In this document: positions 45,301 to 58,301 of the stretch, in pieces
Layout of the letters: each line of letters begins with the position of its first letter
Position numbering within the stretch: the first letter of the stretch is position 1
Assembly (NCBI GenBank): GCA_022432975.1
Contig: CM039509.1
Location: 42,008,209 to 42,072,208, forward strand
DNA: 64,000 nucleotides
Reading direction: 5' to 3'
Source of the DNA: Begonia masoniana
Lineage: Eukaryota; Streptophyta; Magnoliopsida; Cucurbitales; Begoniaceae
The notes under the pieces: generated by a model
Told to the model about the DNA's origin: nothing
Databases searched by the model: none
The model's input: only the letters and a program-made list of their open reading frames with translations
Translations under genes and position numbers: made by a program

Positions 45301-48300
45301 GTTCAAAGTGCTGGAACAGCTGGTAAGGCTGTTTCACATGAGGTTGCTGCTGGTACTTTTGAAGTGATTGCCCAGTCACAACTTGCATCAAAGGTGTTTG
45401 ATTCAGAAGAAATTACAAAACTGCAGGAAAATCTTGAAGAGTTGCATCTTCCGCAAAATCAACTTGTTATCCTACCAGACCACATTCATGTCCCTGAATC
45501 AGAAAGAATAAAGTTAAGTTTTGGAAGTTTTGGTGTTGATTTTGAATTAGTTACTAGCTATGGGAGTTCTCCTGAAGGGGACAAGAGTTCTACACCTGAG
45601 TCTGAATCTGAAACTTCTCTGGGCGTTGAGGAAACATCAGATGGACAGACGTCAAGGTTTGTGATTGTGAACTCTCATGTTATTGTGTACTTACTACTGT
45701 TTTTTTCTAGTCTAGATTTATTTGACTATTGTTTGCTAACTGATAGGATCCAGTTTTGCTGCGGATTTTAGAGCGCAATTCTCTCCCGACTAATGCTAAA
45801 AAATTAGAAATAAACTGAAAACTTGATTAATTCTTTGCTGTCCCCGAAGGAGATTACAAAGGTATTTAAATAAACCCTAAACAGACTCCTACTCCAATTA
45901 GGAAACTATCCTAACGAAATAAAAAAAAAAAATAACTTATTAAATTACTAAATACCCTTTTAAAAATAATAATAATAATAATCCCATAATTCCTTAATTG
46001 TAATTCCTCTTTCGCCTCTTTACGTAAGTCTTGAGCGGCACATCATTACTTCCCGCCCAACGAGCAACCTTGTCCTCAAGGTTGAAATCTGGGACTTCGG
46101 CTTAATCTAGGTGAAGATGTTCTTCGTCTGTGCTTTCTGATTCTTGGAGTAGTTCCTCCCCATCACTTACCAATAGGACTTTCAATGTCGGATCCTTACA
46201 TTTATGTCCTGGAAAAAATCGCTCGTCACACCTGAAACATAATCCCTTGGCGCGTTTGTTTTGATAGTCAGATTCGGTAAGTCGTTTTGGCCGAGTATCT
46301 TGCTGTCCTCGAACAATGACTGATTCCCGACTCCCCGGTGGCTGATTTTGGGAGGAAACATGGCTCATGGATGAATTCCAAGATGCCAGATTCCAAGATG
46401 CCAGATTCCAAGATCCTCGTCCTGCCCGTTCGACCCGTTTTTGGTCTTCCACCAATTGTGCCATAACCATAGCGTTCGCAAGGTTACGCGGGTTAAGTGT
46501 ACGCACCGCCGCTCTAAGATCGGGTTTTAATCCCTTAAGAAAATTTGTTGTTAAATCCGCGTCCGAGTACCCTTGCATTTGACTCGATAGCAGCTCAAAA
46601 TGGTCGCGGTAATCCATCACTGATCCTGTTTGGGTGCTGCCAAAAAACTGATCGCTCGGGCTACCGTCTTGAATTGAACGAAAACGTTCCAATAAACACT
46701 CCTTAAATCCCCCCCATGATCATAGTGAATTACGCTGTTCACGCCATCGGAACCAAGCTAAAGCCCTGCCTTCTAGGCAGATTCCGGCTGCTAAGAGTTG
46801 TTCTGCTTCATTTAATCCGGTGATCAAAAAATAACGCTCCATCCTATATACCCAATCGTGAGCATCGTTGCCCTAAAAAGTGGGCATTTTTAATTTTCGA
46901 ATGCGGTTTTCTATCCCAGTCGCAGCCCGACCACTGCTCATCATCGGAAAAGCTCGACCAGCTTCCCTGTCCATCATTCCCTGCTAGTGATTGCCATGTT
47001 CTCCACTTATGTTCATCCCAGGAGGCATCTGTCCCGAAAAGGTATAGACCAGTTGTGTTGCTGCTTCGTTCGTTGGTGCACGGCCCTTGCCCACCGTCGA
47101 ACTGGATGGATCCAGACTCTGGCGCTGTCCCGGTGAGCCAGTCGGCGGTGGCTGTTCCTACCCTACGTGTCCCGGCCATGGTTGGACAAAGTTTTGCCCT
47201 TGCTGTTTGATTCCGGGCCAAACCGTTGGAACGGCGTTCCAGGAAACTGTAGCATTCGAGCTTCCTCCTGCGCGAGCCACCTCCCCTGCCAGGTTAGTTC
47301 CGTTCGGTTCTGTCAACATAGGTCGCCATAAAAAATCTGTTGGAATCGATCTCTGAGATCCCAACACCTGTGAAAAAATCCCTTGCGTCCCCTGTTGTTC
47401 TCCAGTCGCTGTTATAGCCACTGTAGCCGTGGCATTTGATGCTGCAGATAGGTCGATTGGCGCCTTTGTAGAGAGATTGTTTTGCTTCTTAGCGATTGAA
47501 ATTAGCAATTGTTCGATTGAAGCAAATTTTTCATCCATTTGGCTCTCAAGAGCTGTGAACGATACCTTCAATGCCGAAAAGTCTGTGCCCAAATTTCTGA
47601 ATTGCTCTTCAAGAGCTTCGATTTTCTTCCCTTGAGCCATGAAATCCAAAGATCGAACGGCTCTGATACCAAATTGATAGGACCCTGTTTTGCTGCGGAT
47701 TTTAGAATGCAACTCTCTCCCGATTAATGCTAAGAAATTAGAAATAAACTGAAAACTTGATTAATTCTTTGCTGCCCCGCAAAGGAGATTATAAAGGTAT
47801 TTAAATAAACTCTAAACAGACACTTACTCCAATTAGGAAACTAACCTAACAGAATAAAAAAAAACAATAATTTATTAAATTACTAAATACCCTTTTAAAA
47901 ATAATAATAATAATAATCCCATAATCTCTTAATTGTAATTCTTTTTTCGCCTCCTTACGTAAGTTTTGAGCGGCACATAACTAACTTGATAGTGTTATGC
48001 CTGTTTCATACTGCTGCTTTTATGTTGCTTTACTATCTTGATAGCTTATCTTTGCACAATTTTATCCTTTTATTCTTAATACAGCAATCAAAATGCATTG
48101 GAAACTGCTGAGGAAGGAGATTATCGTGATCATTCCCAATCACCTACACATGTACCGGAAAGTTTTTCTGGCGAAGGTGATATCTCATCAAGTGTAATTC
48201 AAGAGGATAATGATTTAAAGCAGGAGACAGGATTGACAGCTGGAAGCCCTCAATACTCGGTGGTTAATGCTTCGCAAAACTACAGTATCGGTTTTGCACC

Positions 48301-50714
48301 TCCTATAGGTGGAAGCCAGCTTTCACCATTTGAAAACTTGGATCCTCAGGCGCGGGATGCTTCTCAACTTCCAAGCTTTGTAGTGAGCCTCCAAACTTAC
48401 GCTCCTGTGACTAATATGTCAGATTCTAAGTTTTATGTCTTTGATTGGGATCTGAATACATATTATTAATGTTCCATTTATGATATGATTTTTTACACTG
48501 AATTCGTGATCATCGCAAATGATAATCTTCACAACCCTTGTTATTACTATGTTCTCAAATGGCTATTTAATTCTTTTTTCTGTAGGTACAACCACCTTTT
48601 GATCCCTCAGGCTATTATGCTCAATATTACCGCGCCGGTGCTGACAGTGATGGTCGACTTTCTCCTTTTCTATCACCTGGGGTTGCCACCAAGTACAATA
48701 GAAATGTTGCTGTGTTGCCTCAATCACCTCAGGAGGTTTGTTCTATCAAAGCTTGTTTGTTTATAATTTCTCTGAGAGAAGTATTTATGGTAAATTGTAA
48801 TGATGAAAGGAATTTACCATCGAGTGTAGCCAAAGAAATTTTAATGATGAAAGCGTGACCTCTCTAGATATCTATTGAGCTGGTGAAGAAGTTATTTTAT
48901 GGATTGAAATACTAAAATTTTGAAGAGGAAAGGAAAAAAGGGCTAAAATTTCTGTTTTTACTTTTTTGTGTTCTTCCTATCTAAAATGGTTTATATTGCT
49001 TCCTATCGTCGTATCTGTATTTTAAGAGCAACTGATGATTGGCAAACCATTTGTGGTGATCTCCTATCAAAATGAAACTAGCAGCTGCTATTATTTGGCC
49101 ATATTGAGATGTTGTACAGTTTCATATGAATTTCTTTCATTCATGGTTCTGTTCAGTATGTTTAGGTTTATAGTTATTGATTACTAGACATTGTTATTTC
49201 TCAAGTATTGCTACCAGAACTGCAATTATCTCGTTTGATGAATTAAACAATTATTTTTTGACTCATCTGTGTTCAATATGTGAAATGGCTTTATGCATAA
49301 ATGATATATCGTGAAGAAGTCTATTATTATTTGTTTTGTTTTAGAAGAGCGAGAACATGCAACAATCACTGAGCTTTTTTGTAGGGTGGTGTCCTGTCCA
49401 CAGCAGGTCCAACAGCTCTGGGAACTCAAGCTACTGGGCTTATGCAAAGCTCTGTGGCTGTGACTCAACCTTCAGTTGCTGTTTTCCGACCCCCAACTGG
49501 GATGCACATATCACATTTCCCTCCTAACTACATTCCATATGGTCATTATTTCTCTCCATTTTATGTTCCACCTCCACCCATTCACCACCAATTATTGGGA
49601 AACAATGCTTTTCCTCAGCAACCTCAGGGCGGAAGTATGTATCCTACTCCTCTACCAGCGGCCGCCGCTACAGTTAAATATACCATCCCACAGTACAAAT
49701 TAGGAACTAATTCAGGAAACTCAACTCATATAGGAATTCCAAGTGGCTATGGACCATATGGGTCGACCCCATCTGGTTATAATCCTAACTCTGCGGCAAC
49801 AGGTGGAAATGCAATTACCAATGAGGACATTAGTGTGTCCTCTTTCAAAGAAAATAATGCATATATCACTGGACCACAGGTCGGTATTTGATACTGTTTT
49901 TTGTTTCTTTCAAGTAAATTTTCTTTATCTGGTATCGTTTTCAGGCTTGGAAGAAAAGTAAATGTGGATTTAAGAGAAACAAATTTTGAAAACCTCACGA
50001 TTATTTCTTAGTTTCTCATTGCAAACTATAAAGTTGACTGAATCCTATTACTTTCCAACTTCATTTACAAATTCTATGACTAAAAATTAACATCGGTATT
50101 AGATTATGTACAAATTCAGAAGTAAGAATTGGACTAAATTGAGATGGAATCATTCTTGGGGTTATGTGTTACTTGTGGGCGTAGGAAGTGGCAAAGTTAC
50201 TCTGGTGTTCTTAAAATTTTGGGTGCCAATGTGGTAGGGCATTAGCTTCTTCACCAAAATCTCACCGTAATAGGATTTCTTCTTTGTGCAATGGTTAAGA
50301 AAAAGACATGCTTACATTATTCAAACTCTGGCAATTTATCAATTTTTTTTGGGTACAATGATTGAAGACTTTGTCGGTTGTGAGGAATCGGATACCACTG
50401 ACGATTGGTTTCTATTTTGGCAGAGTGAAGGTTCTGCTGTATGGGTTGCTGCACCTGGCCGAGAAATGTCAAGCTTGCCTACCAATTCTTTCTACAACCT
50501 TCCTCCGCAGGGTCAGCACGTCACTTTTACCCCGACTCAGACTGGACATGGCACATTTGCCAGCATCTATCACCCAGCACAAGCAGCAGCTACTGTTCAC
50601 CCACTTCTGCAACAGCCTCAGGCTGTGGCCGGAGCCACCGACATGGTGGGTCCTGGTGGAAATGTTTATCAGCAACCTCAACACTCACAGACCAACTGGC
50701 CAAGCAACTACTGA
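42352..50714 (+). CDS. GIP1L: GBF-interacting protein 1-like, 11 coding exons
   Basis: Exons: 42352-42514, 43231-43274, 43636-43741, 43964-44075, 44183-44526, 44622-44804, 45254-45656, 48085-48382, 48586-48735, 49385-49879, 50424-50714. All introns are GT-AG and the phases sum to an open 862-aa frame. The N-terminus (MSGGGFRVSIPHSERKMI, ITGNHSDEEIYAMLKEC, DPDETIEKLL, then DPFHEVKSKRERRKE) is the DUF1296/GIP1 N-terminal domain, residues 1-70. Further motifs are KLSFGSFGVDFEL (about residues 420-440) and a Gln/Pro/Ser-rich low-complexity C-terminal half (LPSFVVQPPFDPSGYYAQYY). Arabidopsis GIP1 stimulates DNA binding by G-box bZIP factors and is nuclear; this longer paralogue type is assigned by domain only. 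Intron 7 is about 2.4 kb because of a retroelement insertion. Exon 8's donor (GTA|GTGAGC) was chosen to keep frame and the family motif. Confidence 0.9.
45741..47977 (-). mobile_element. Gag-only LTR retrotransposon in GIP1 intron 7
   Basis: LTRs of 302 bp (45741-46042) and 303 bp (47675-47977) have TG...CA ends and are flanked by TAAC (45737-45740 and 47978-47981). The primer site TGGTATCAGAGCCG (minus, about 47657-47671) is next to the 5' LTR. A purine-rich GGGCGGGAAG tract precedes the 3' LTR. The interior encodes gag only; there is no protease, reverse transcriptase or integrase. It is therefore a non-autonomous element, antisense to the host gene and within its intron. The LTRs differ at a modest number of sites, so it is not brand new. 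Confidence 0.88.
46102..47640 (-). pseudogene. Gag of the non-autonomous element (frameshifted)
   Basis: Starts MAQGKKIEALEEQFRNL at 47640, with a coiled-coil N-terminus (SFTALESQMDEKFASIEQLL). The frame breaks near 47158 and 46700. The middle has a Retrotrans_gag-like part (LAWFRWREQR, LERFRSIQ, VMDYRDHFELLSSQ, NFLKGLKPDLRAAV). A single zinc knuckle CFRCDERFFPGHKC lies near 46240-46200, then an acidic tail ending at 46102. This knuckle type belongs to Ty3/Gypsy gag. A 17-nt microduplication gives a repeated LASWN near 46380. Confidence 0.8.
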
Positions 50715-51629
50715 AACAAGGCTGATTCTGTGTTGCATTCCAGCAACCAGGTCCAAGTTTTAGGATTTTCTTTATGGCAAACTCCAAGCAAGTATCGGCG
50801 GTGATAAATATCGGAAAGAGATGTTGATTAGTTATCAAAGTAAATGTTTTGAAGAAAGCCAAGCAAGCTCTTACTCTATCCCCAATGGTATGATATAACT
50901 CAAGTGGAGATCAATGGCTACTGATGTTGACCATTTTAAGTTAGATAAGCTAGGTATGTGCAGGTTCACCATATTTCGCACCCGCTTATATATTATCACC
51001 TGTTTTTTTTCCCTTTTCGGATCGTCATGTTTCCTGCCTTTTTATTTCTGATAGCTTCGAACTGTGGTAGAGTTTTAATGTTGAGTGATAAGTATCTCTT
51101 TCATTCTTTATCCTAATTGGGGTTTCTATAGGGTTTTGGGAGGTTAGACTTGGGCCGTTGAAGAATTTTCACTGCCCTTTTTTGGTATTTCTTTCCGCTG
51201 TCTCACCTGTAAAGTAAATATTTATGGAAAGAAGAGGTATGATTCTGAAATTGTTGTAATCTTATAAGCCAAAGTAGACTTGTAATTTGTTTCGTTGGCT
51301 TGTATGTTTTTTAGCTCCTTCAATGCAGTTTCCTTTCTTTCTTTGTGGGTTTTCTCACAAATGTTCTTTCCACATCCTTGGTTTGATTATGCAGAGAGAG
51401 AGAGAGAGAGAGAGAGAAATTTATTGGAATGAGCCCATCAAGCAAGATTCTTCCTTGATTATGAACTACTTTTTTATTTGATCAATCAAAATAAGGGTGT
51501 CATTTGAACAAACTGAAGTCTGGTAATGCAGAAATTTAGTGGTGTGAGGGACTCTGGACAAACGTATACTCCCCAACCAAGATCTCTCTCATCTTTGGCT
51601 ATGATTTCAAAATTGAAGATTGGTCAGTT
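50715..51629. other. Convergent 3' region between GIP1-like and RNase E-like genes
   Basis: Holds the 3' UTRs of both genes (915 bp between stop codons). A (AG)n microsatellite lies at about 51393-51416. No other coding sequence is supported. Poly(A) sites cannot be set with confidence. Confidence 0.5.
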
Positions 51630-54600
51630 TCATCTTCTACTTGCCTTCCATTTTTTAACAGGAAAAAGGGTCACTTTTTTGCCACCATCTTTGTTTCTTC
51701 CCTCTGTGGGTTGCAGCATTGGAATGGTGACTTGATGCTGATTTTTGTTTGCCTTTTCATCTATAAAAGGATTGACGTCAAACCCACCCCTTGTCAAACC
51801 TCGAGCAACCTGAGTCATTGCAAATAACACAAAGGAAGATTCTCAGAAAACCACTCCAAAGCATCATGTTATAAAATGGGACTTCCTCGTTTAATTTTCA
51901 GCTCGAAAAAACAGAAACTTCGACTCCCTAGAAGAGCACATCAAAGTACTGCTAAAACTAAATTTGCAAGTATAAACACGATGATTCAACTATCTACCGG
52001 ATGATGGTTTGATGCGCAGACTCTAAGAGTAAATTAAAGGCCTTTTTTATGTCCTTTCATATTCTAGAAATCACGTTAGAAAGGATTAGTTCATTGGAAT
52101 TGGAAACTTCATGATTACACTTCACCTATTTGAATTTTCAATATCATAAATGAAGCAACTTACCTTTAAGAGAAGCCAAACCTTGAGAGAACTACTCAAG
52201 ATAGCAAGTCTTGTCTTTTTTCCGTATGTTAAATAGTCACACATATATTGGTCCACCCTCAAAATAAATTTTGGCCATGACCCAGGGACTTCAGGGTCAG
52301 CTTTCTCGTCCATCTTTGCCTGACATAAAAAAAAAAAAAAACAAATTAGGTAATATTGCAATTGCAAATAAATGACAGTTAATGAGATTCTAGAGTCTAT
52401 AATGAACACAGGATTAAGGGTGGATTTACTTAGTTTCTGGAATGCTACAGAAAAATGGAGAATTACATAAACTTATTTCATGCACATCTCCAACAACATG
52501 GTGTTACTCCTGTACCATGAATGATGATAATCTGAGAATATTTTTACTTACAAGAAGTCTACAAATTTCTTGTTCAATCTTCGAGAAGGAAGTCTCTAAA
52601 GCTTCTACTCTTCCAGTAGCATGACAACAAGAGCATGGCTCACTAATCATAAATGTTACGCTTGGTCGTACCTGTTCAAAGACACCAATATAAATGTACT
52701 CACACATATACAACCTTAATGGCTGAAAAGCTTCAATAATTTTTGTTATTTTACTTTTAAATCGCAATTGTAATGATACATAAACTTTGAGTCATTTCAT
52801 ATAATCAGGTTCAATGCCAATATGGTATTTATAAAAAATAAAATAGAGTAGTTCCACGTTACCCTTTTCCTTGTAATTTCCATAAGACCATGCCTAGACA
52901 ACTCAGAAACTTTAACCATTGATCTGTCTCTCTCAACAGCTTCCTTAACTTCTTCGTAGACTAATCTTTTATGTGCTGAATGACAAGAACATATACGTGA
53001 TGAGCAATTTAGAAAGATACAAATAATCCTACTAACTTTCCGTGATGGTAGCATTGTGTAATCTCTACGCTGGCTACAATTATGAGAATTTTTCAAAATA
53101 GCTTTTTCCATTTACCCTACCGTTCTGTGCCAAAGATGATGTTTCATTTTCAGTTAAACCCTTTAAAAGATTGAAGCAGCAAAAGCAAACAACATCTGCA
53201 TATATATATATATCTTACTGTTCAAACCTCCGTTACTTGATCATCAACATAGTTTTGTGGTTGTAGAAGTGATAGGTGATTGTATAGTTCATTATTACAT
53301 CTATTACTTCACTTAAAAAGGGAGAACGTAATGTAAGCAAACCCATCTTAAATATCACTTCTGGAGCTAAAATTTCCCTCAGGCAACCAGACCTCAAAGT
53401 TAACTAGAAGTTTAAGTTATAAGTATAATGAGAGAGAGACAGAGAGAGATTAACTTACATTCATCTGTCATGTCAATAAAATCTACCACAATAATTCCAC
53501 CAATATCCCTAAGCCGTAGCTCCCTTGCAATCTAAGATACATTATATTAAACAGGATAAGTAGAACAGAAAAGATTTGATCAATTGGCCTATATAAATCT
53601 AAGGAATGATAGCCACTAAACAACAGTAATATATACATGTGTGCTCTGGAATGATCAGATTGTTGCTTAAACAATTTGACATCAATAAAATCATAATAGT
53701 GATCATGGAAAAAAATAAATTGCAGAGGGAGACCATCATACGTACAAAATCTTTCAACATATAGAGAGTGGGTCGACAAACCTGCCTAGCAGCAGCAAGA
53801 TTGACTTCTAGAATAGCTTTCTCCTGAGATGTTCCATGACCAAACATCCCATGTCCTCCATTCACATCAATAGAGACTAATGCCTCAGTTTGTTCAATCA
53901 CAAGAGAACCTCCCTTAGCAAGTGGAACCCTGCCAATCAAAAGATGGAAGAACAATAAAAAAAGGGTGCATTGACTATCAAGCAAGATCGCCATTACATA
54001 CATTGCAATACAATTTGGGGAGAAACAGCTAAAACAAATGTCAATGGCACATCATTGCTAATTTTTGGACAGTTTTGCTAGAACTTAATTCAAGGCTTTT
54101 TAAGGATAAGTATGATGATTGTATAGTTTCATAGAACAAAAATTGATTTTTTTTTTTTTTTGTTTAGGAAGTAGACCTATTCTTAATTATTGTACAAGGA
54201 GAATACATTTTCTGGTTGGAAGGAGTTATCTGCTAGTTGATCTTTTTGAGTGTTCATCCATGAAAGATCTGTTATCCTCTAATCCATGATTTTTTTTAAT
54301 AGTAAATACAAAGTTTATTTTCTATAAAAAAAAAAATCATGAAATAGTCGATATTTATTGACTCTTAAACTCATTTCTCTTTGTAGGAGGCCTCAAGTGA
54401 AAGATTAACACAAGATTACTTTAGAAACTAATACTAGAATCTATTTGATGTAAATTGATTTGTTAAAAGCAGCAATCAGTTAATATAATACCATCAGCGT
54501 ATACATCAAAGACTCACCTTTTACTAAGGATATTATTGATCTCTTCTTCAACATTAAATTCATCGAAGAGTGGTATTTTTTTATCATACAACTCAACACG

Positions 54601-57600
54601 ATCACAAAGATCAGGAGCAATTTCCTGAAGGTAATTGGTTACCTGAGATAAAACATAGTGAAGTTGATCATTATATCTGTAGTGTTTACACCTCCGTACA
54701 CACCCAATCCAAAACTTTCTGATCTAGTAAAGCTAAGACACCTTGTTTTCCGCTAATATTATACCTCATGATATGTCCTCGGAGAATCTACCACCATTCT
54801 CTCCACCTGATTTAAAAAATAAGCCCATCACAAGGAAGTGACTACAGTTAAAATAATTATGCAATATATAGCCAAATCAAGTTATGACAAATTTACACAG
54901 TTTTACCTTATCATTAAAATAATCTTGTACTACTGAAAGTGTTTGACCCATTGCCCTATGGAGAATAACAGGAACGGCCCCATCAACACCTTCATCAGCA
55001 GCAAGAGCTGCAGATTTTGCATTCTCGATAATATTTTTCCAAGTCGAAATCAAACCTTCCAAGTCCTTCTGCAGTTCTTCTAGAGAATGACCAGCAGCAA
55101 CCGTTCTCACAGTCAGGCCAAAACCCTGAGGCTGCAATGTCTTTGCTATAACTTTCAAACGTGTCCGCTCGACACCAGAAATTTTTTTAGAGACACCAAT
55201 GCTATTACGACGAGTGGTTAGTACCTGCAAGACAAAGAACATTAATGAAAGAATGGACAAAAAGAAAGCCTAAAATTTTGATATAAAAACTTTATCATTG
55301 TTTTAATGTGGGACAATGTACAAGAAGAAATATACCCAAAATCTGCTCCTCAATCTTGGGTAAGCAGTCAACGACGGACCTTTTGTACCTAGTCCTTCCT
55401 TGACAACCTGTACTATAATTTTGGTGCCTTTCCGAACTTGGAACCACTTATTATTATTATTATCCATTGTCTCGTTAGTAACCTTTCTGTCTTGGAGACG
55501 AGAAATTTCAGAAACATTAGAGTTGTTCTTGACAATGGGAAGGGAGCTACTGCCAGTTTCAGCATCTAAATGGTGCTGGTGCTCTTTCACATCTAAAGAG
55601 CCTTTAAAATCAGCATTGAAGTCACCATGGTCTACAATACTAACATTCATGTTTTCCATACTAACTTCAGTAAGATCAAAATCAACATCAATTTCATTTT
55701 CTTCGAAGTCATTGTGCATGGAGTATACTTGGGAACCTAAAGATTCAACTTCTGCTATATCATCAATAGTCTCAATGTCATCGGATGTGCTTTCATTTTC
55801 CCGAACTACGCAGAGCTCTGACGGTGTTCCAGAGACAGAACCATTGATTGCTTGTTTTCTTGACTTTGGGCGAAATGGTGGGAATATGAATGGTTCCCTA
55901 TTTTGCTTAATTTCCATCAGAGAGGGTCTCATATTTCCAATATGTACAAGTGCCCCGCCCATATGCGGGACAAGCTTCGTTACAACCCCTAAATACACAC
56001 TATCACATTGTACATTAGTTTTTACTGGTTCCAATAACAATTCCACTATATTCCCATCTTCAAAAATAGCAATTCTTTGCATAGTACATATGGAAGAATT
56101 TATAAGTATCATAGTAGACACTGGCTCATTTAATGCTAATTTATCTCCTCTTTCAGGAAATAGTTGTCCAGTATCTTGTAATTGCTGATTGTGAATATTA
56201 GGATGTGTTACCTTGTCTTGTTTGGTGTCATCAATTTTTGATAAATCAGCTCCTATATCATTCTTCGAGCAGGAAAACAAGAGAGACGATTGGATTAACC
56301 ATGGTTCCTCGACAGGTTGACCTGTTTCAACTACATATTCTTGGGAAACCAAGCCCATAATTGCGGCACTCACTGAATCCTCCATATTAGAGTACATTTC
56401 TTCATCAAAAACGACTTCATTGGTTAGTATATTGGAGTCAATAAAGTGGCTTTCTAGGCTTTGCACTATCTCATCGTCATCTGTTAAACCACTGGATGTA
56501 TTTAAGTGTTTAGAAACATTTTAAGTTACATTACTGAATGTAATAGTAAGATTATAATCAAAATGGATGTATTACCTCTGGTCAAAGTTGATATCTCAGA
56601 TTCCAAAGGAAGATGGTTGTCATCTATCCATGATCCCCAAGAAAGACCTGGAGGCCTTTGGGTATAAAATCTCAACCATGAATCTCTCACTAAAATTTTT
56701 TTCTGTTGTTCGGAAGAGAGGGGAATTGATAGAGAAAACTTTGGCCCAGTTTTCCAGATAATGCCAGTTGAAGACCATGCTTCTCCTTTTATGAAATAAT
56801 TGTACTTGACATTTACACCACAAGCTATCTGCCATAGTACGGGTGTGAACAACTCACAAAATAATTAGATTGAAAATGGGGAAAATTCTATGCAGAGAGA
56901 GAGAGACAGAGGAGAGAGAGAGAAGGGACCACCTTCACTTGAGCTTTCCATAAGTTTGTATGTTCAGTTGGACTCATGAGTAAAGCCATCTCTGGTTCCC
57001 AAGAGCCTAATTCAATCGGATCCCCAGTTATGTATAGAAGCTGACCAGCTTCCAAATCAGCTTCTATGGTCCAAACTATCTTGCACGCTTCTGAAGTATT
57101 ACATGGCGTACCTGAGAAATTTAAAAGTGCAAAAATTCATTAGCAACGGTAATATATGGAAATGCTTTTAGCTAACAAGCAGATGTATGTCTATCAGCCA
57201 CCATAGAAAGCATTAGTCCTTGCAAGTTAAAAACATATACATATCCCTCAAAAGACTGAAATATTGTTATCTAAGTTCATATTAACAACCATAATAATAT
57301 GTTGACATCATTGATGATATGCAGGATAAACTAGTGATTATAAAGTTAAGATATAAAAACAAATAAAATGAGTTGAATATCCATGACGCTTCAATGAAAT
57401 CAAATTTACAAAAGCATATTTAAGATTATAGTAAATTTTCTGGAAAGGTTTTGCCATTAGGTTTAACATGAACACGACACAAGTGATATAAATACTTACT
57501 TTCAAATTAGAACCAATGCAAAGATGTGACACTACAATACCTGCATGGAAAAAAAGCTCATTGTCTATTTATAAAAATAATGGTCTTACCTCTTGCTATT

Positions 57601-58301
57601 AGGTCAATGAATTTCTCAATGATAGGTAAGCTGGGCATTTCTAGTTTGTTATTTTGAATCTAAATCATAGAGATTTAACTGGGGGATGAAGAATGGTATT
57701 TCATTGCTACAAGTCAAGTTGCTAGGACGAAATGCAAAGAGAACAAGAATTGTTGAAACTATAAAATAAATCAAAAAAGGATTCTGTTCAAGAATGAAAT
57801 CATATTGGAAATTTGATTACCTCTTTTTCTAGACATGATTGGAGTTCTTCTGATACAATTAAAATTAGAAAAACAGAGACTGAATTTGTATCCTTCAAGA
57901 AATGATATTTTCCTGCACACATACCTGCTGAGATCATACGTATTCAATAAGAGTAAACATTGGCCATAACAGTATAAAGTTTCCTAAAAAAAACATATAG
58001 TCAAATCCAACGATGAGTGCAAAATGGTGAAAACATTATTATCAGGCGAAATAAATAAAAATCATCCCCAGCGAATGCCCCACTTCAAAATTCAGAGTTC
58101 AGCGAATGACACACACACACACACACAGAAGTGAAGATGAACTTAGGGAGATAGAGAGAGAAACCTCTCGGAACCAAAAGTCCAAGAGAAAAACAAGGAA
58201 TTGCGATGACGCAGTAGAAGGCGATGAGTAGAAACAGCTTCACGAACATCCATGAAACCGCGACGGTGGAATTGGCATTGACAGGGAAGCAAGACGGCCA
58301 T
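51630..58301 (-). CDS. RNE: Plastid ribonuclease E/G-like protein, 14-15 coding exons
   Basis: Minus-strand exons: 58301-58165, 57912-57821, (optional 57640-57590), 57111-56933, 56828-56576, 56480-55336, 55224-54907, 54806-54765, 54642-54518, 53929-53782, 53531-53459, 52975-52863, 52671-52552, 52319-52164, 51809-51630. Splice phases agree, giving 1026 aa (1043 with the optional exon). The N-terminus (MAVLLPCQCQFHRRGF...) is basic and Ser-rich, fitting a chloroplast transit peptide. Next come a CBM20-like starch-binding domain (LYITGDPIELGSWEPEMALL) and the RNase E/G S1 region (CDSVYLGVVTKLVPHMGGAL). The core has the catalytic motifs VSIDVNGGHGMFG and GGIIVVDFIDMTDE, with both Asp present. The Zn-link is PCSCCHATG. 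The C-terminus ends KKVTLFPVKKWKASRR. In Arabidopsis RNE processes plastid polycistronic RNAs. The gene looks intact. Confidence 0.93.
57590..57640 (-). other. Optional 51-nt cassette exon of RNE
   Basis: The segment EMPSLPIIEKFIDLIAR is bounded by CTAG acceptor and GAG|GTAAGA donor sequences and is exactly 51 nt, in phase with both neighbours. Skipping it also keeps the frame. The upstream alternative acceptor (TTTAG at about 57660) would introduce a stop. Confidence 0.45.

Noticed and set aside
45657..45772. Readthrough of GIP1 exon 7 into a C-terminus ending at 45771
   Set aside because: The frame continues only by reading past a good donor (TCAAG|GTTTGT) into the inserted element; exon 8 at 48085 continues the family sequence in phase.
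48383..48469. Extension of GIP1 exon 8 to 48469
   Set aside because: Only splicing at GTA|GTGAGC (48383) keeps phase with exon 9 and yields the family motif FVVQPPFDPSGYY.
52441..53230. Short plus-strand frames within the RNE gene
   Set aside because: They lie antisense to well-supported RNE exons and introns and have no recognisable product.
55400..56188. 262-codon plus-strand frame opposite RNE
   Set aside because: Shadow of the large RNE exon 6, whose minus-strand translation carries the S1-like RNase E region.
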